A DNA stretch of 64,000 bases from Candidatus Brachybacterium merdavium (GCA_019118275.1 DWZH01000042.1:58654-122653); one strand, 5' to 3'. Positions 29,355-39,699 are shown, counted from the stretch's first letter. Program-made: numbers and translations. Notes: generated from the letters alone by a model not told the origin.

Positions 29355-29996
29355 ATGACGAGCAGCAGCATCACGGTGATCGGCGCGGACGACCCCCTCG
29401 GCGAGGCGGTGGTGCGGGAGGCTTTGGTGAGGGGGCTGCTCGTGCAGGCCACGGCAGTGCATCCCGAGCAGCTGCCGAGGCTCTCGCCCACACTGAGGGT
29501 GGTGCGCGCCCGGCCCGCGGTCCAGCATGAGCTGGTCCCCGCGATCAGCGGCACCGACGCGGTGGTGCTGGGATTGTCGCCGCGGCTCGGCTCCGAGCCG
29601 ACGATGCGGGTGACCGACGCGGCGATCGCGACGGCCCGAGCGATGCGCGCGGCGGGGGTGCCGCGCCTGATGGCCGCCTCGAGCCTGGATCTGGCCGGCC
29701 CGTCGGCCGCGCCGAACGCCCTGCGCTCGCTGCTCGCCCCGGTCCACGATCGTCTCCACCACGGCGGGCTGCAGGATCTGCGCCGCCTCGAGCGGCTGCT
29801 GGCGAGCTCCGGGCTGGACTGGACCGTCCTGCGCGCCGGGCAGCTGGTGGACCTGCTGGGCACCCGGGAGCAGCGGGTCGTGCCCGTCGAGACCGGCGCC
29901 AGCCGCACCCTGGCCCGCGAGGATCTCGCGCGCGCCCTGGTGGATCAGGCGCTGCGGCCCGGCGAGGAGCCCCGGGTGCTGGCGGTCACCGCCTGA
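29355..29996 (+). CDS. NAD(P)H-binding Rossmann (atypical SDR) protein
   Basis: ITVIGADDPLGEAVVREALVRGLLVQATAV; ARAMRAAGVPRLMAASSLDLAG. Confidence 0.75.
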   Translation: MTSSSITVIGADDPLGEAVVREALVRGLLVQATAVHPEQLPRLSPTLRVVRARPAVQHELVPAISGTDAVVLGLSPRLGSEPTMRVTDAAIATARAMRAAGVPRLMAASSLDLAGPSAAPNALRSLLAPVHDRLHHGGLQDLRRLERLLASSGLDWTVLRAGQLVDLLGTREQRVVPVETGASRTLAREDLARALVDQALRPGEEPRVLAVTA

Positions 29997-30678
29997 GGTG
30001 GGGGGCCGGGTCATCGCCCCCGGCCCGGTAGGCCGCCACCGTCTCCCGTTCCCCGCGACGCGCGGTGTGCTCATCGACGCCCACTGCCATCGCCTGGGCC
30101 GCCCAGCGCACCGCCCAGGCCCGTAGGTGCTCCCCGCCCTCCCGTCCGGCCAGCCACTGCGCCGTCGGGACGGGCACATCGCGCAGGCAGGCCGCCCGCC
30201 ATCCACCGGTGGCCGCAGCCAGGCGCACCAGCGCCAGCTCCCAGCCGATCGCCACCAGACCGGGGCCGTACCGGCTCACCACCGGGGCGCCGATCATCGC
30301 CGAATGGGCCAGGCGCAGCGAGGTGGAACCGTCGTCCTCGGGATCCAGCCGGATCATCAACGGTTCAGGGTCGGAGCCCGGCGCCGGCGTGAGCTCGAGC
30401 ACCATCTTGTGCGGCGCCTCGACCTCGAGGATCCGGCATTCCACCCCTCCGGGCAACTGGAGCCGGCCGCCCTCGCGCAGCTCGCCGCTGACGGGTCCGT
30501 ACCACTGGGCGAGCCGATCCAGGCGGCTCAGCATCGGCCACAGCTGAGCGGGCGCCTGTCCGAGCGTGGTGGTGAGCGTGAACGCGGCGCGTACCGTCGA
30601 CCGCGGCCCGGGCAGCTCGTCCATCTCGAGCCGCCGTCGCACCGCCTCGACGATCGGCGGCGACTGGGTGAGCGTCAT
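29986..30678 (-). CDS. SRPBCC/AHSA1-like domain protein
   Basis: PAQLWPMLSRLDRLAQWYGPVSGELREGGRLQLPGGVECRILEVEAPHKMVLEL. Confidence 0.75.
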   Translation of the reverse strand: MTLTQSPPIVEAVRRRLEMDELPGPRSTVRAAFTLTTTLGQAPAQLWPMLSRLDRLAQWYGPVSGELREGGRLQLPGGVECRILEVEAPHKMVLELTPAPGSDPEPLMIRLDPEDDGSTSLRLAHSAMIGAPVVSRYGPGLVAIGWELALVRLAAATGGWRAACLRDVPVPTAQWLAGREGGEHLRAWAVRWAAQAMAVGVDEHTARRGERETVAAYRAGGDDPAPHLRR

Positions 30679-30849
30679 GTTCTCCTCGGAGGGTCGGCCC
30701 CTGCTCCGCACCGGCGTGCGCGGCGGCGCGCGGGAGCGGACGACGGCAGGTTAGCCGACACGGACCGTCCGTGCCATGGGCAGAGGTCCTCCGGGCCGCG
30801 CCGGGGAGGGTTCCTATCCGGGCCCTAGGATCGGGCCCGGGCCCGTAGC

Positions 30850-31596
30850 ATGGCCGATGTGACTGACGTGGGAACTTTCCGAGCGGCCGACTACACCGCC
30901 CATCTCTTCGACCTGGACGGCGTGATCACGCCGACCGCCGAGGTGCACATGCGAGCCTGGGCCCAGATGTTCACCGATTTCCTCTCCAGCCGCGGCTCGA
31001 GCACGCCGTACACCGATCAGGACTACTTCGCCTACGTCGACGGACGTCCGCGGTACGACGGAGTGCGCACCTTCCTGGCATCGCGCTCCATCGAGCTGCC
31101 CGAGGGCGAGGACACCGACCCCTCCACCCAGCCCCTGGGCGAGGAGACCGTCCGCGGCCTGGGCAATCGCAAGAACGACCTGGTACTGGACCTGATCCGC
31201 ACCGCAGGTGTACAGCCCTACCCCGGCACCGTCGCCTTCCTCGACGCGCTCCCCGCCGCGGCCCGCCTGGCGATCGTCTCCTCCTCCCGCAACGCCCGGG
31301 AGGTGCTGCGGGGGACGGGCCTGCTAGACCGCTTCGAGCACATCGTGGACGGCAACGTCGCCGCCCAGGAGGGCCTGCCCGGCAAACCCGCACCGGACAC
31401 CTACGTGCGCGCCGCCGAGCTGCTCGGCGTCCCCCTCGGCGAGACCGTGGTCTACGAGGACGCCGTCTCCGGGGTCCAGGCCGGGGCCGACGGCCGCTTC
31501 GGGGCGGTGATCGGGGTCGACCGGGGCGTCGGCCACCAGGCCCTGTCCGACGCCGGTGCGACGCTCGTCGTCGCCGACCTCGAGGAGATCACATGA
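30850..31596 (+). CDS. HAD-family beta-phosphoglucomutase-like hydrolase
   Basis: HLFDLDGVITPTAEVHMRAWAQMF; AIVSSSRNAREVLRGTGL; GETVVYEDAVSGVQAG; overlaps GH65 gene. Alternative GTG start at 30859. Confidence 0.9.
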   Translation: MADVTDVGTFRAADYTAHLFDLDGVITPTAEVHMRAWAQMFTDFLSSRGSSTPYTDQDYFAYVDGRPRYDGVRTFLASRSIELPEGEDTDPSTQPLGEETVRGLGNRKNDLVLDLIRTAGVQPYPGTVAFLDALPAAARLAIVSSSRNAREVLRGTGLLDRFEHIVDGNVAAQEGLPGKPAPDTYVRAAELLGVPLGETVVYEDAVSGVQAGADGRFGAVIGVDRGVGHQALSDAGATLVVADLEEIT

Positions 31597-34157
31597 GCCG
31601 CCTGCGCTCGGTGCCCACCGATCCGGTCGACCGCCTCCACCTGCCGGTCGACGAGTGGCGCCTGGTCGAGTCCCGCCCCAATGGCGATCTGGGCCTGATG
31701 GAGACCCTGTTCGTCACCGCCAACGGCTTCCTGGGGATGCGCGGCATCCCCGAGGAGGGGCGCGATGCCGAGCACCACGGCACCTTCCTCAACGGCTTTC
31801 ACGAGACCTGGCCCATCAACCACGCCGAGTCCGCTTTCGGGTTTGCCCGGACCGGGCAGACCATGATCTCGGTGCCCGACTCCTCGGTGATGAAGCTGTA
31901 CGTCGACGACGAGCCGCTGCTGCTGTCGATCGCGGACGTGGTCGAGTACGAGCGGTGGATCGACTTCCGCGAGGGCGTGCTGCGCCGCGAGCTGGTGTGG
32001 CGCACCCCGGCGGGCAAGCACGTGAAGGTCTCCACCTCCCGCATGGTCTCCTTCACCCAGCGGCACCTGGCGCTGATGACCATGGAGATCACCATGCTCG
32101 ACGGGGAGGCCCCGGTGGCGGTCTCCTCGCAGATCATCAACCGCGAGGACATCGCCGACGACTTCGGCCACGGCCGCGGCCGGAAGCCCCAGGACAGCTC
32201 CGGGCCGATCACCGACAAGGACGACCCCCGTCAGACCACGGCCTTCACCCACCGGGTGCTGGAGCCCCAGCAGGACTGGCACTCCAGCCGCCGCATGCTC
32301 CTGGGGTACCGGGTGGCCGACTCCGGCATGACCCTGGCGGTCGGCGCCGATCACGCGGTGGAGTCCGACGTCGAGGTCGAGCAGCTGATCGACACCATGC
32401 CCGACCTGGGCCGGCACATCTTCCGCGCCAACCTGGCCGCGGGCGACACCCTGACCGTCCGCAAGGCCGTGGCCTACCACTCCTCCCGCTCCGTCCCGCA
32501 CCGCGAGCTGTTCGACCGTTGCCGTCGCACCCTGGACCGGATCCGCACGGAGGGCTTCGGCAAGCAGTATCAGGACCAGCGCGACTACCTCCACGACTTC
32601 TGGACGCGCTCGGACGTCGAGCTGCCGGGCCAGCCCGTGGAGCAGCAGGCCACCCGCTGGTGCCTGTACCAGCTGGCGCAGTCCTCGGCCCGCTCGGACC
32701 AGTGGGGGATCCCCGCCAAGGGCGTCACCGGCTCGGGCTATGAGGGCCACTACTTCTGGGACACGGAGATCTACGTGGTTCCGTTCCTGACCTTCACCTC
32801 TCCGACCTGGGCGCGCAACGCTTTGCGGTTCCGCTCCAATCTGCTGCCCAAGGCCCGCGAGCGCGCCCGGGAGCTGAACCAGCGCGGCGCCCTGTTCCCC
32901 TGGCGGACCATCAACGGGGACGAGGCTTCGGCCTACTACGCGGCCGGCACCGCGCAGTACCACATCAACGCCGACATCTCCCACGCCTTCGCCCAGTTCG
33001 TGGACGTCACGGGGGACCTCGACTTCCAGCGTCGCGACGGGGTGCGGGTGCTGGTGGAGACTGCGCGGCTATGGGCCGACCTGGGCTTCTGGCGGATCAC
33101 CGGGGACGGCGACGCCAGCTTCCAGATCCATGGCGTGACGGGGCCGGATGAGTACACGACAGTGGTGAACAACAACATGTTCACCAACGTCATGGCCCGC
33201 CACAACCTGCGCCGGGCGGCCCGGGCGGTGCGCGAGCTGCGGACCGCTGATCGCGCCGCCTACGACTCGCTGGTGGCCGAGCTGGGACTCGATGAGCTGG
33301 AGCTGGAGCAGTGGGACGCCTGTGCGGACGGCATGCACGTCGCCAAGGACGAGTCCTTGGGGATCCATCTCCAGGAGGACCGGTTCCTGGATCGTGAGGT
33401 GTGGGATCTCTCGGCCACCCCGCCGGAGGCCTTCCCGCTGCTGCTGAACTTCCATCCGCTGGTGATCTACCGCTTCCAGGTCCTCAAGCAGGCCGATGTG
33501 GTGCTGGCTCTGTTCCTGCGCGGCAGTGAGTTCACCGACGCGGAGAAGCGCGCCGACTTCGAGTACTACGACCCGCTCACCAGCGGAGACTCCTCCCTGT
33601 CGGCGGTGGTGCAGTCGATCATGGCGGCGGAGGTGGGTCACCAGAAGGCGGCCATGGACTACTTCCGGGCCGGGCTGTTCGTGGACCTGGGCAACCTGCA
33701 TGGCAACACCCCCGACGGCGTGCACATCGCCTCGGCCGGCGGTGTGTGGAACGCGCTGGTGCACGGTTTCGGGGGGATGCGGCAGGACGAGGGTGAGATC
33801 TCCTTCGACCCTCGCCTGCCCGATGCCTGGCCCGAGCTGGTCTTCCCGCTGACGGTGCGCGGCTCCCGGTTCCGGGTGCGGCTGCTGCGCGAGGAGATCA
33901 GCCTGACCCTCGAGACGGGTGACCAGCTCGAGGTGAGTGTGCGGGGCCAGCGGGTCACGGTCACACCCGAGGGCGTCACCGTGCCCCTCGAGCATCAGGG
34001 CCCGGTCCTCGACGACGCGGTGCTGGCCTCCCCTGTCGGCCTCGGTGACAAGCGCGCGGACGGCTCGATCGTCACCTCCTTCGTGCCGAAGGACCCCGAC
34101 GACCCCTGGGAGTTCCCCATCCACACCGACCCCGACGACATCATCGAGGCCGGCTGA
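31593..34157 (+). CDS. Glycoside hydrolase family 65 phosphorylase (maltose/trehalose/kojibiose phosphorylase type)
   Basis: LFVTANGFLGMRGIPEEG; GVTGSGYEGHYFWDTEIYVVPFLTFTSPTWARNALRFR; VTGPDEYTTVVNNNMFTNVMA; pairs with beta-PGM. Confidence 0.92.
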   Translation: MSRLRSVPTDPVDRLHLPVDEWRLVESRPNGDLGLMETLFVTANGFLGMRGIPEEGRDAEHHGTFLNGFHETWPINHAESAFGFARTGQTMISVPDSSVMKLYVDDEPLLLSIADVVEYERWIDFREGVLRRELVWRTPAGKHVKVSTSRMVSFTQRHLALMTMEITMLDGEAPVAVSSQIINREDIADDFGHGRGRKPQDSSGPITDKDDPRQTTAFTHRVLEPQQDWHSSRRMLLGYRVADSGMTLAVGADHAVESDVEVEQLIDTMPDLGRHIFRANLAAGDTLTVRKAVAYHSSRSVPHRELFDRCRRTLDRIRTEGFGKQYQDQRDYLHDFWTRSDVELPGQPVEQQATRWCLYQLAQSSARSDQWGIPAKGVTGSGYEGHYFWDTEIYVVPFLTFTSPTWARNALRFRSNLLPKARERARELNQRGALFPWRTINGDEASAYYAAGTAQYHINADISHAFAQFVDVTGDLDFQRRDGVRVLVETARLWADLGFWRITGDGDASFQIHGVTGPDEYTTVVNNNMFTNVMARHNLRRAARAVRELRTADRAAYDSLVAELGLDELELEQWDACADGMHVAKDESLGIHLQEDRFLDREVWDLSATPPEAFPLLLNFHPLVIYRFQVLKQADVVLALFLRGSEFTDAEKRADFEYYDPLTSGDSSLSAVVQSIMAAEVGHQKAAMDYFRAGLFVDLGNLHGNTPDGVHIASAGGVWNALVHGFGGMRQDEGEISFDPRLPDAWPELVFPLTVRGSRFRVRLLREEISLTLETGDQLEVSVRGQRVTVTPEGVTVPLEHQGPVLDDAVLASPVGLGDKRADGSIVTSFVPKDPDDPWEFPIHTDPDDIIEAG

Positions 34158-34244
34158 GCCCACGGTGCGCAGGCAGACGGGGCAGGTGGCGTAAGCTCCT
34201 GCCCCGCCCATCCCTGCCTCACCTGCACGATCTCCAGGAGCGCC

Positions 34245-35384
34245 ATGAGCACCTCCAGGCCCCGTCGGCCCCGCCCGGTGGTGGAGTACCCCCGGCCGCG
34301 GCTGAGCGTCCTGCACGTGCTGAACCGGGTACGGATGCGCCTGCTGGAGATCCAGGTGTGGGACGTGGCCGGCACGATGACCTTCTACGCGGTGCTCTCG
34401 CTGTTCCCCGGTGCCGTCGCGGTGGTCTCCTTGATGTCGATGATCGGCATCAGGGCCGAAGCCGTCGACGCCCTGGCGAGCATGGTCACCGAGGTCTTCC
34501 CCTCGCTGGACCCGCGCCCGTTCATCAGCGCCATCCTGGCGGTCACCTCCACCGGTGGCGGCATGCTGGGGTTGACCCTGGGCCTGGCCGGGTCGCTGCT
34601 GTCGGCCTCCAATGGGGTGGCCGCGTTCCACCGCGCCCTGCACCGCGTCTTCGACACCCGCGAGGGGCGCCCCTTCCTGTGGTTCCGCACGATCGTGTTC
34701 GGCGAGACGGTGCTGATCGTATCGGTGGTGCTGCTGGTGATCGGCATGGTGATCGTGGGCGGTGAGGCCTCGCAGCGCCTGGGTTCGCTGATCGGCATCC
34801 CCCAGCTCGCCTTCGACGCCTGGAACCTCATCAAATGGCCGATCCTGCTGGTGATCCTGATCATCGGGGTCTCGCTGGCCTACTACCTGTTCCCCAATGT
34901 GCGGCTGCCTCGCTACCGGCTGATGACCCTGGGCTCGACGCTGTCGGTGCTGGTGCTGTTCGGCTCCGCCCTCGCCCTGGGGCAGCTGATGGACCACGCG
35001 GCCCGTTTCACCGAGGTGCTGAGTGTCCTCAACGGCCTGATCGGCATCCTGCTGCTGCTGTGGATCGCCAACATCGTGATCATCTCCGGTGCGGCCCTGG
35101 ACGCCGAGTTCCTGCGCGCCCGGCAGATCGCCTCCGGCCTGCACGCCTGGCACACGCTCCAGCTGGAGCCGCACGCCACCCACACCATCGACTTCCTGGC
35201 CGACGACTCCGCCCAGGCAGAGCGGCTGGGGCGGGCGGTCGCCGGTTCCGTGCGTGAGGGCACCCCGCTGCACCGCGAACGCGGTCCGTGGATCGTCGAT
35301 TCCCACCATCTGCTGGCGGTCAACCCGCCGCGCCGTCGCAGCCGCTCCGCCGACCCATCGACCTCAGGAGACGCCCAGTCATGA
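34245..35384 (+). CDS. YihY/BrkB-family inner membrane protein
   Basis: AGTMTFYAVLSLFPGAVAVVSLMSMIG; VSLAYYLFPNVRLPRYRLMTLGSTLSVL. Confidence 0.9.
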   Translation: MSTSRPRRPRPVVEYPRPRLSVLHVLNRVRMRLLEIQVWDVAGTMTFYAVLSLFPGAVAVVSLMSMIGIRAEAVDALASMVTEVFPSLDPRPFISAILAVTSTGGGMLGLTLGLAGSLLSASNGVAAFHRALHRVFDTREGRPFLWFRTIVFGETVLIVSVVLLVIGMVIVGGEASQRLGSLIGIPQLAFDAWNLIKWPILLVILIIGVSLAYYLFPNVRLPRYRLMTLGSTLSVLVLFGSALALGQLMDHAARFTEVLSVLNGLIGILLLLWIANIVIISGAALDAEFLRARQIASGLHAWHTLQLEPHATHTIDFLADDSAQAERLGRAVAGSVREGTPLHRERGPWIVDSHHLLAVNPPRRRSRSADPSTSGDAQS

Positions 35385-35947
35385 CCGTCCGCCCGATCAC
35401 CATCGTCGGCCACCGGGCCCTCGAACGGCGCACCCGCAAGGTCCGGGAGATCACCGAGGACATCCGCACCCTGGTCGCGGACATGTTCGAGACCAACGAC
35501 GCCGCCGACGGCGCCGGGCTGGCCGCACCCCAGGTCGGATCGCGCTGGCGCCTGTTCATCTACTCCTGCCCGGACGCGGAGGGGATCGAGCGGCGCGGGG
35601 TGGTGATCAACCCCCGCCTCGAGCGATACGGTCCGCTCGAGCTGGAGGAGGACACGATCGAAGGTTGCCTCTCGGTGCCCGGCGAGGGCTTCCCCACGGC
35701 CCGCCACCGCGGAGCCCGGGTCACCGGCATCGACCTCGAGGGCCAGGAGATCACGGTCGAGGACGAAGGCGGGGTGCTGGCCCGCGCCCTGCAGCACGAG
35801 GTCGACCATCTCGAGGGATCGCTGTACCTCGACCGGCTCACCCCGGCCCTGCGGCGAGAGGCCCTGGATGCGATCACCGCCCGCGGCTGGCGGGCCCGCG
35901 GCATCCTCAGCTGGGACCCGCGCACCCTCGAGGCCGAGGACGTGTGA
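35381..35947 (+). CDS. def: Peptide deformylase
   Basis: DGAGLAAPQVGSRWRLF; EGCLSVPGEGF; LQHEVDHLEG motifs 1-3. Confidence 0.96.
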   Translation: MTVRPITIVGHRALERRTRKVREITEDIRTLVADMFETNDAADGAGLAAPQVGSRWRLFIYSCPDAEGIERRGVVINPRLERYGPLELEEDTIEGCLSVPGEGFPTARHRGARVTGIDLEGQEITVEDEGGVLARALQHEVDHLEGSLYLDRLTPALRREALDAITARGWRARGILSWDPRTLEAEDV

Positions 35948-36003
35948 CCGACGACCCGCCAGGCACCCACTCACCCCCCAGGGTCTCCGCCTATCCTGGA
36001 GAG

Positions 36004-36429
36004 ATGGAACGCCCCTGCCTGTCCCGTCGCCGTGCCCTGATGCTGCCCGCCTCCGCCGTGGCCGTCGGAGGGGTCGCTGGTTGCGCGCCGGAGGGCGAGG
36101 GCTTCGGGACCTCCGAGCCGGTCCGCGCCGAGGACGGCGAGATCGATCTGGCCGAGGTCCCCGAGAACGCCAGCACCCTGGTCAATTTCGGCGGCCAGCA
36201 GCCCTTCGCCCTCCTGGTGCGCGGCAGCGGCGAGGACATCACCGCCTACTCCGGGTACTGCACCCACAATGGCTGCGCACTGCGCCAGGACGAGATGGAG
36301 CTGGACTGCCCCTGCCACGGCTCCCGCTTCGATGCCGCCAACGGCGAGGTGCTGGCGGGGCCCGCCACCACCCACCTGCCCGAGATCTCCGTGACCGTCG
36401 AGGACGGGGTCGTGCGCCGTGGCGCCTGA
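36004..36429 (+). CDS. Rieske 2Fe-2S protein with lipoprotein/Tat-like N-terminus
   Basis: CLSRRRALMLPASAVAVGGVAGCAP; YCTHNGCALRQDEMELDCPCHGSRFD. Confidence 0.92.
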   Translation: MERPCLSRRRALMLPASAVAVGGVAGCAPEGEGFGTSEPVRAEDGEIDLAEVPENASTLVNFGGQQPFALLVRGSGEDITAYSGYCTHNGCALRQDEMELDCPCHGSRFDAANGEVLAGPATTHLPEISVTVEDGVVRRGA

Positions 36430-37261
36430 CCCGGGGTCCCGACCTGCGCAGGAACCGCCCCACCGCCTCCACCGCGGATCGTTCTCCTTCGTCCGCCGCG
36501 GCGACCGCCTCTCCCCCAACCGGCAGGCGGCCTGGGACCGGCTCGCCGATCGCTACGTGCTGGATCTGCCCCGGGGCCAGCACGACACCCTGCCCGCCCC
36601 GGAGGCCTCGCTCGACCTGGAGCTGACCTTCGGTCGTCGGGCCGAGCTGGTGGTGGAGATCGGCAGCGGGCTGGGCGAGAACATCGCCGCCGCGGCCGCA
36701 GCTGATCCCACCCGGGACCATCTCGCGGTGGAGGTCTACGCCCCCGGCATCGCTCAGACCCTGCTGCGCCTGGAGCGAGCGGGCCTGCCCGACAACGTGC
36801 GGATCCTGCCGCTGGATGCCCAGGCCAGCCTGCCCGCCCTGCTGCCACCCGCCTCGATCGCCGAGCTATGGGTGTTCTTCCCCGATCCGTGGCCCAAGGC
36901 CCGTCACCACAAGCGCCGGCTGATCAACCCCGAGTTCCTGGCGGACCTGCTGCCGCTGCTCGCCGACGGAGCCGAGCTGCGCCTGGCCACGGACTGGGCC
37001 CAGTACGCCCATCACATGCGCGAGCTGCTGGATGCACGTGAGGAGCTCGAGCTGCTGGTGCCCGACGGGCCGCGCCCAGCGGGATCGACCAGCGATCCCG
37101 TCCCCGAGGATCTTCCGGTGAAGGGATGGGCGCCGCGCTTCGAGGGTCGCGTGAAGACCAGCTTCGAGGGCAAGGGATGCGCCGCGGGCCGTCTAGTATG
37201 GGATCTCGCATACACCCGGGTCCCCCGGTCCCGAGTTCCCGGCCCCGTGCCTGTCCCCTGA
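36419..37261 (+). CDS. trmB: tRNA (guanine-N7-)-methyltransferase
   Basis: LVVEIGSGLGENIAAAAAADPTRDHLAVEVYAPGI; ELWVFFPDPWPKARHHKRRLINPEFL. Confidence 0.94.
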   Translation: MAPDPGSRPAQEPPHRLHRGSFSFVRRGDRLSPNRQAAWDRLADRYVLDLPRGQHDTLPAPEASLDLELTFGRRAELVVEIGSGLGENIAAAAAADPTRDHLAVEVYAPGIAQTLLRLERAGLPDNVRILPLDAQASLPALLPPASIAELWVFFPDPWPKARHHKRRLINPEFLADLLPLLADGAELRLATDWAQYAHHMRELLDAREELELLVPDGPRPAGSTSDPVPEDLPVKGWAPRFEGRVKTSFEGKGCAAGRLVWDLAYTRVPRSRVPGPVPVP

Positions 37262-37304
37262 CCATCCGTCCCCCTTCGGAGACACCGGATGAGAGCGAGT
37301 CCGC

Positions 37305-38354
37305 ATGACTGGCCCCGACGACGTCGATCTGCCCGCCGACTGGGAGGATGGCGACTCCCCCGAACCCGGTCGGCGCCGGGGCCGCCGCCTCGCACTGATC
37401 GGGCTGGGGCTCGTCGCCGTGGTGGTGATCGGCGCGGGCGTGGTGATCGGCAGCTACATGAAGTCGCTCAGCGACTCGTACCAGAAACGTGATGTCGTCA
37501 GCATCACCCGCGGGCCCTCCGACGGTGAGCGACCCGAGCACGTCGACGGCACCGGGCGCAACTTCCTGCTGCTGGGTTCGGACAAGCGGTCCGAGGAGGA
37601 CGCCGCCTCCGAGGGGGTCAGCGGCGAGCGCTCGGACGTGATGATGCTGGTGCACGTCTCCGACGACGACCAGGACGTGCACGTGGTGTCCTTCCCCCGT
37701 GACCTGTACGTGGAGATCCCCGGGCACGGCAGGGACCGGATCAACGCGGCCCTCGCCTTCGGCGGAGTGGGCCTGGCGGTCAGCACGGTCGAGAACTACA
37801 CGGGCGTGCCGATCGACCATGTGGCCCTGATCGACTTCGACGGCATCGAGGGCCTGGTGGACACGCTGGGCGGTGTCGACGTGGACGTCCCCGTCGACTT
37901 CGAGGCCGACGGCCACCAGTTCACCGAGGGCACCCAGAGCATGGATGGCGAGCAGGCCCTGACCTTCGTGCGCCAGCGCAAGCAGTTCGCCGACGGCGAC
38001 TTCCAGCGCAACCGCAACCAGCAGGCCGTGCTGCAGGGCATCGCCGACAAGCTGATCAGTGCCGATACCCTCACCGACCCGCGCAAGCTGCGCGACACCA
38101 TCGACGCGGTCTCCCCGTACCTCACCACCGACGACGGACTCAGCAGCACGGCCATGGTGGAGCTGGGCCTGTCCCTGCGCTCGGTCCGCTCGGGGGACCT
38201 GTACTTCCTGTCGGTGCCGCACGCGGGGCCGGAGACCACCAGCGGCGGCGCGAGCGTGGTGGCCACCGACGAGGAGTCCATGGACGAGCTGCGCGATGCG
38301 CTGCGCAGCGACGACATGGGAACCTACTACGCTCAGAACGCCGGCACCTTCTGA
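37305..38354 (+). CDS. LytR-CpsA-Psr (LCP) family protein
   Basis: NFLLLGSDKRSE; DVHVVSFPRDLYVEIPGHGRDRINAALAFGGVGLAVSTVENYTGVPIDHVALIDFDGIEGLVDTLGGVDV. Confidence 0.94.
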   Translation: MTGPDDVDLPADWEDGDSPEPGRRRGRRLALIGLGLVAVVVIGAGVVIGSYMKSLSDSYQKRDVVSITRGPSDGERPEHVDGTGRNFLLLGSDKRSEEDAASEGVSGERSDVMMLVHVSDDDQDVHVVSFPRDLYVEIPGHGRDRINAALAFGGVGLAVSTVENYTGVPIDHVALIDFDGIEGLVDTLGGVDVDVPVDFEADGHQFTEGTQSMDGEQALTFVRQRKQFADGDFQRNRNQQAVLQGIADKLISADTLTDPRKLRDTIDAVSPYLTTDDGLSSTAMVELGLSLRSVRSGDLYFLSVPHAGPETTSGGASVVATDEESMDELRDALRSDDMGTYYAQNAGTF

Positions 38355-38399
38355 CCGGTACCGCCCACCCCCGTCGTCACCGCCTGGAGGACACCCCCC

Positions 38400-38765
38400 A
38401 TGGGAAACGTGCTCGTGAAGATCTCCATGACCATCGCCGGCCTCGCCGCAGCGGTGGTCGGCAACAAGCTGATCATCTCCCTGTGGGGAGCGATCTTCGG
38501 TGAGGACGCCCCCACCGCGAAGCACGCCAAGTCCACCGCCAAGGAGACCAAGCAGCGCCGCAAGGAGGCGAAGAAGGAGGGCCAGACCGCCCAGGAGATC
38601 GCCGCGATCCGGGATCCCTCGGAGGATCAGCCCGTCTGGAAGGCCCTGCTGTGGACCCTGCTGTCCGGGGTGTTCCTGCAGGGGATGCGGATGCTGGCCC
38701 AGCGCGGAGCGCGCGTGGGCACCGAGAAGGTCGCCGGGCGCCGTCCCCGCCCCAACCGCGGCTGA
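38400..38765 (+). CDS. DUF4235-like small membrane protein
   Basis: KISMTIAGLAAAVVGNKLIISLWGAIFGEDAP; C-terminal WKALLWTLLSGVFLQGMRMLAQRGA. Confidence 0.7.
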   Translation: MGNVLVKISMTIAGLAAAVVGNKLIISLWGAIFGEDAPTAKHAKSTAKETKQRRKEAKKEGQTAQEIAAIRDPSEDQPVWKALLWTLLSGVFLQGMRMLAQRGARVGTEKVAGRRPRPNRG

Positions 38766-38849
38766 GGCCGCCACCGTCCCGTCGCCACGCCCCTCACGGC
38801 TCGGGGACGGGACCCGGCACGGGCGGCACCGGCCCCGGCCTGCTGCGGC

Positions 38850-39524
38850 TCAGAACTCGTCGACGTCGGTGGCGGAGTTCAGCGTGTCCACGGAATCGCC
38901 GGTCACCAGGAAGCCCACCCGACGGACCAGCGAGACAGCATGGTCGCCGAGGCGCTCGTAGAACCGGATCAGCAGGGTCATGTCGACGATCTGCGCGTTG
39001 GAGAAGCCCTCGCTGCGCGCGATCTCACGAGCGATCTCGCGCTGCAGCTCATCGAGCTGGCTGTCATTGTTCTCCACCCGCGCGGCCAGGGCCAGATCGC
39101 GCTCGGCGATGACCACCGCGGCCTCGTGCACGGCCGTCGCGGCCAGCTCACCCATGCGGGCGATCTGCTCCCGGTGCTGCGCGGGCACGGTGGGCTCGGG
39201 ATGGCTGCGGCGCGCCGTCAGCGCGATGTGGGCGCTGAGGTCGCCCATCCGCTCGAGCGATGAGCTCATGCGCAACGCGGCCACCATCAGCCGCAGGTCG
39301 GTGGCCACCGGGGACTGCCGCGCCAGCAGCTCGACGATCTTCGAGTCCAGGTCCACCTGTCGTTCATCGATGTGGGGGTCGGCGGCGATCACCCTCTCGG
39401 CCAGACCGAGATCGCTCTCGAGCAGCGCCGTGGTGGCGTCCTCGAGAGCGGTCCGCACCATCGACGCCATGTCGACCAGATCGTCGACGAGATACCGAAG
39501 GTCGCTCTGATAGGCCTCGCGCAT
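38850..39524 (-). CDS. phoU: Phosphate signalling protein PhoU
   Basis: MREAYQSDLRYLVDDLVDMASMVRTALEDATTAL; repeated PhoU helices; LLIRFYERLGDHAVSLVRRVGFLVTG. Confidence 0.94.
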   Translation of the reverse strand: MREAYQSDLRYLVDDLVDMASMVRTALEDATTALLESDLGLAERVIAADPHIDERQVDLDSKIVELLARQSPVATDLRLMVAALRMSSSLERMGDLSAHIALTARRSHPEPTVPAQHREQIARMGELAATAVHEAAVVIAERDLALAARVENNDSQLDELQREIAREIARSEGFSNAQIVDMTLLIRFYERLGDHAVSLVRRVGFLVTGDSVDTLNSATDVDEF

Positions 39525-39699
39525 GCTCTGCACTCTCCTCATCCGGTGGGGGCTCCACCGACCGATCCTGGCAACCCCGGGTGAACATCCGTCGATCCCA
39601 GGTGAACTGCCGGCGGAGTCTCCGTGAATTCCTGGCCCCAGTCTCCCCCATGGGCGCGGCCGGCGGCCCGGCCCCGACCAGCCGCCCTATTCTGTAGAG

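Noticed and set aside
33069-35309. 746-aa minus-strand ORF
   Set aside because: Antisense to GH65 and YihY genes; no domain pattern.
36924-38774. 616-aa minus-strand ORF
   Set aside because: Antisense to trmB, LCP and DUF4235 genes; shadow ORF.
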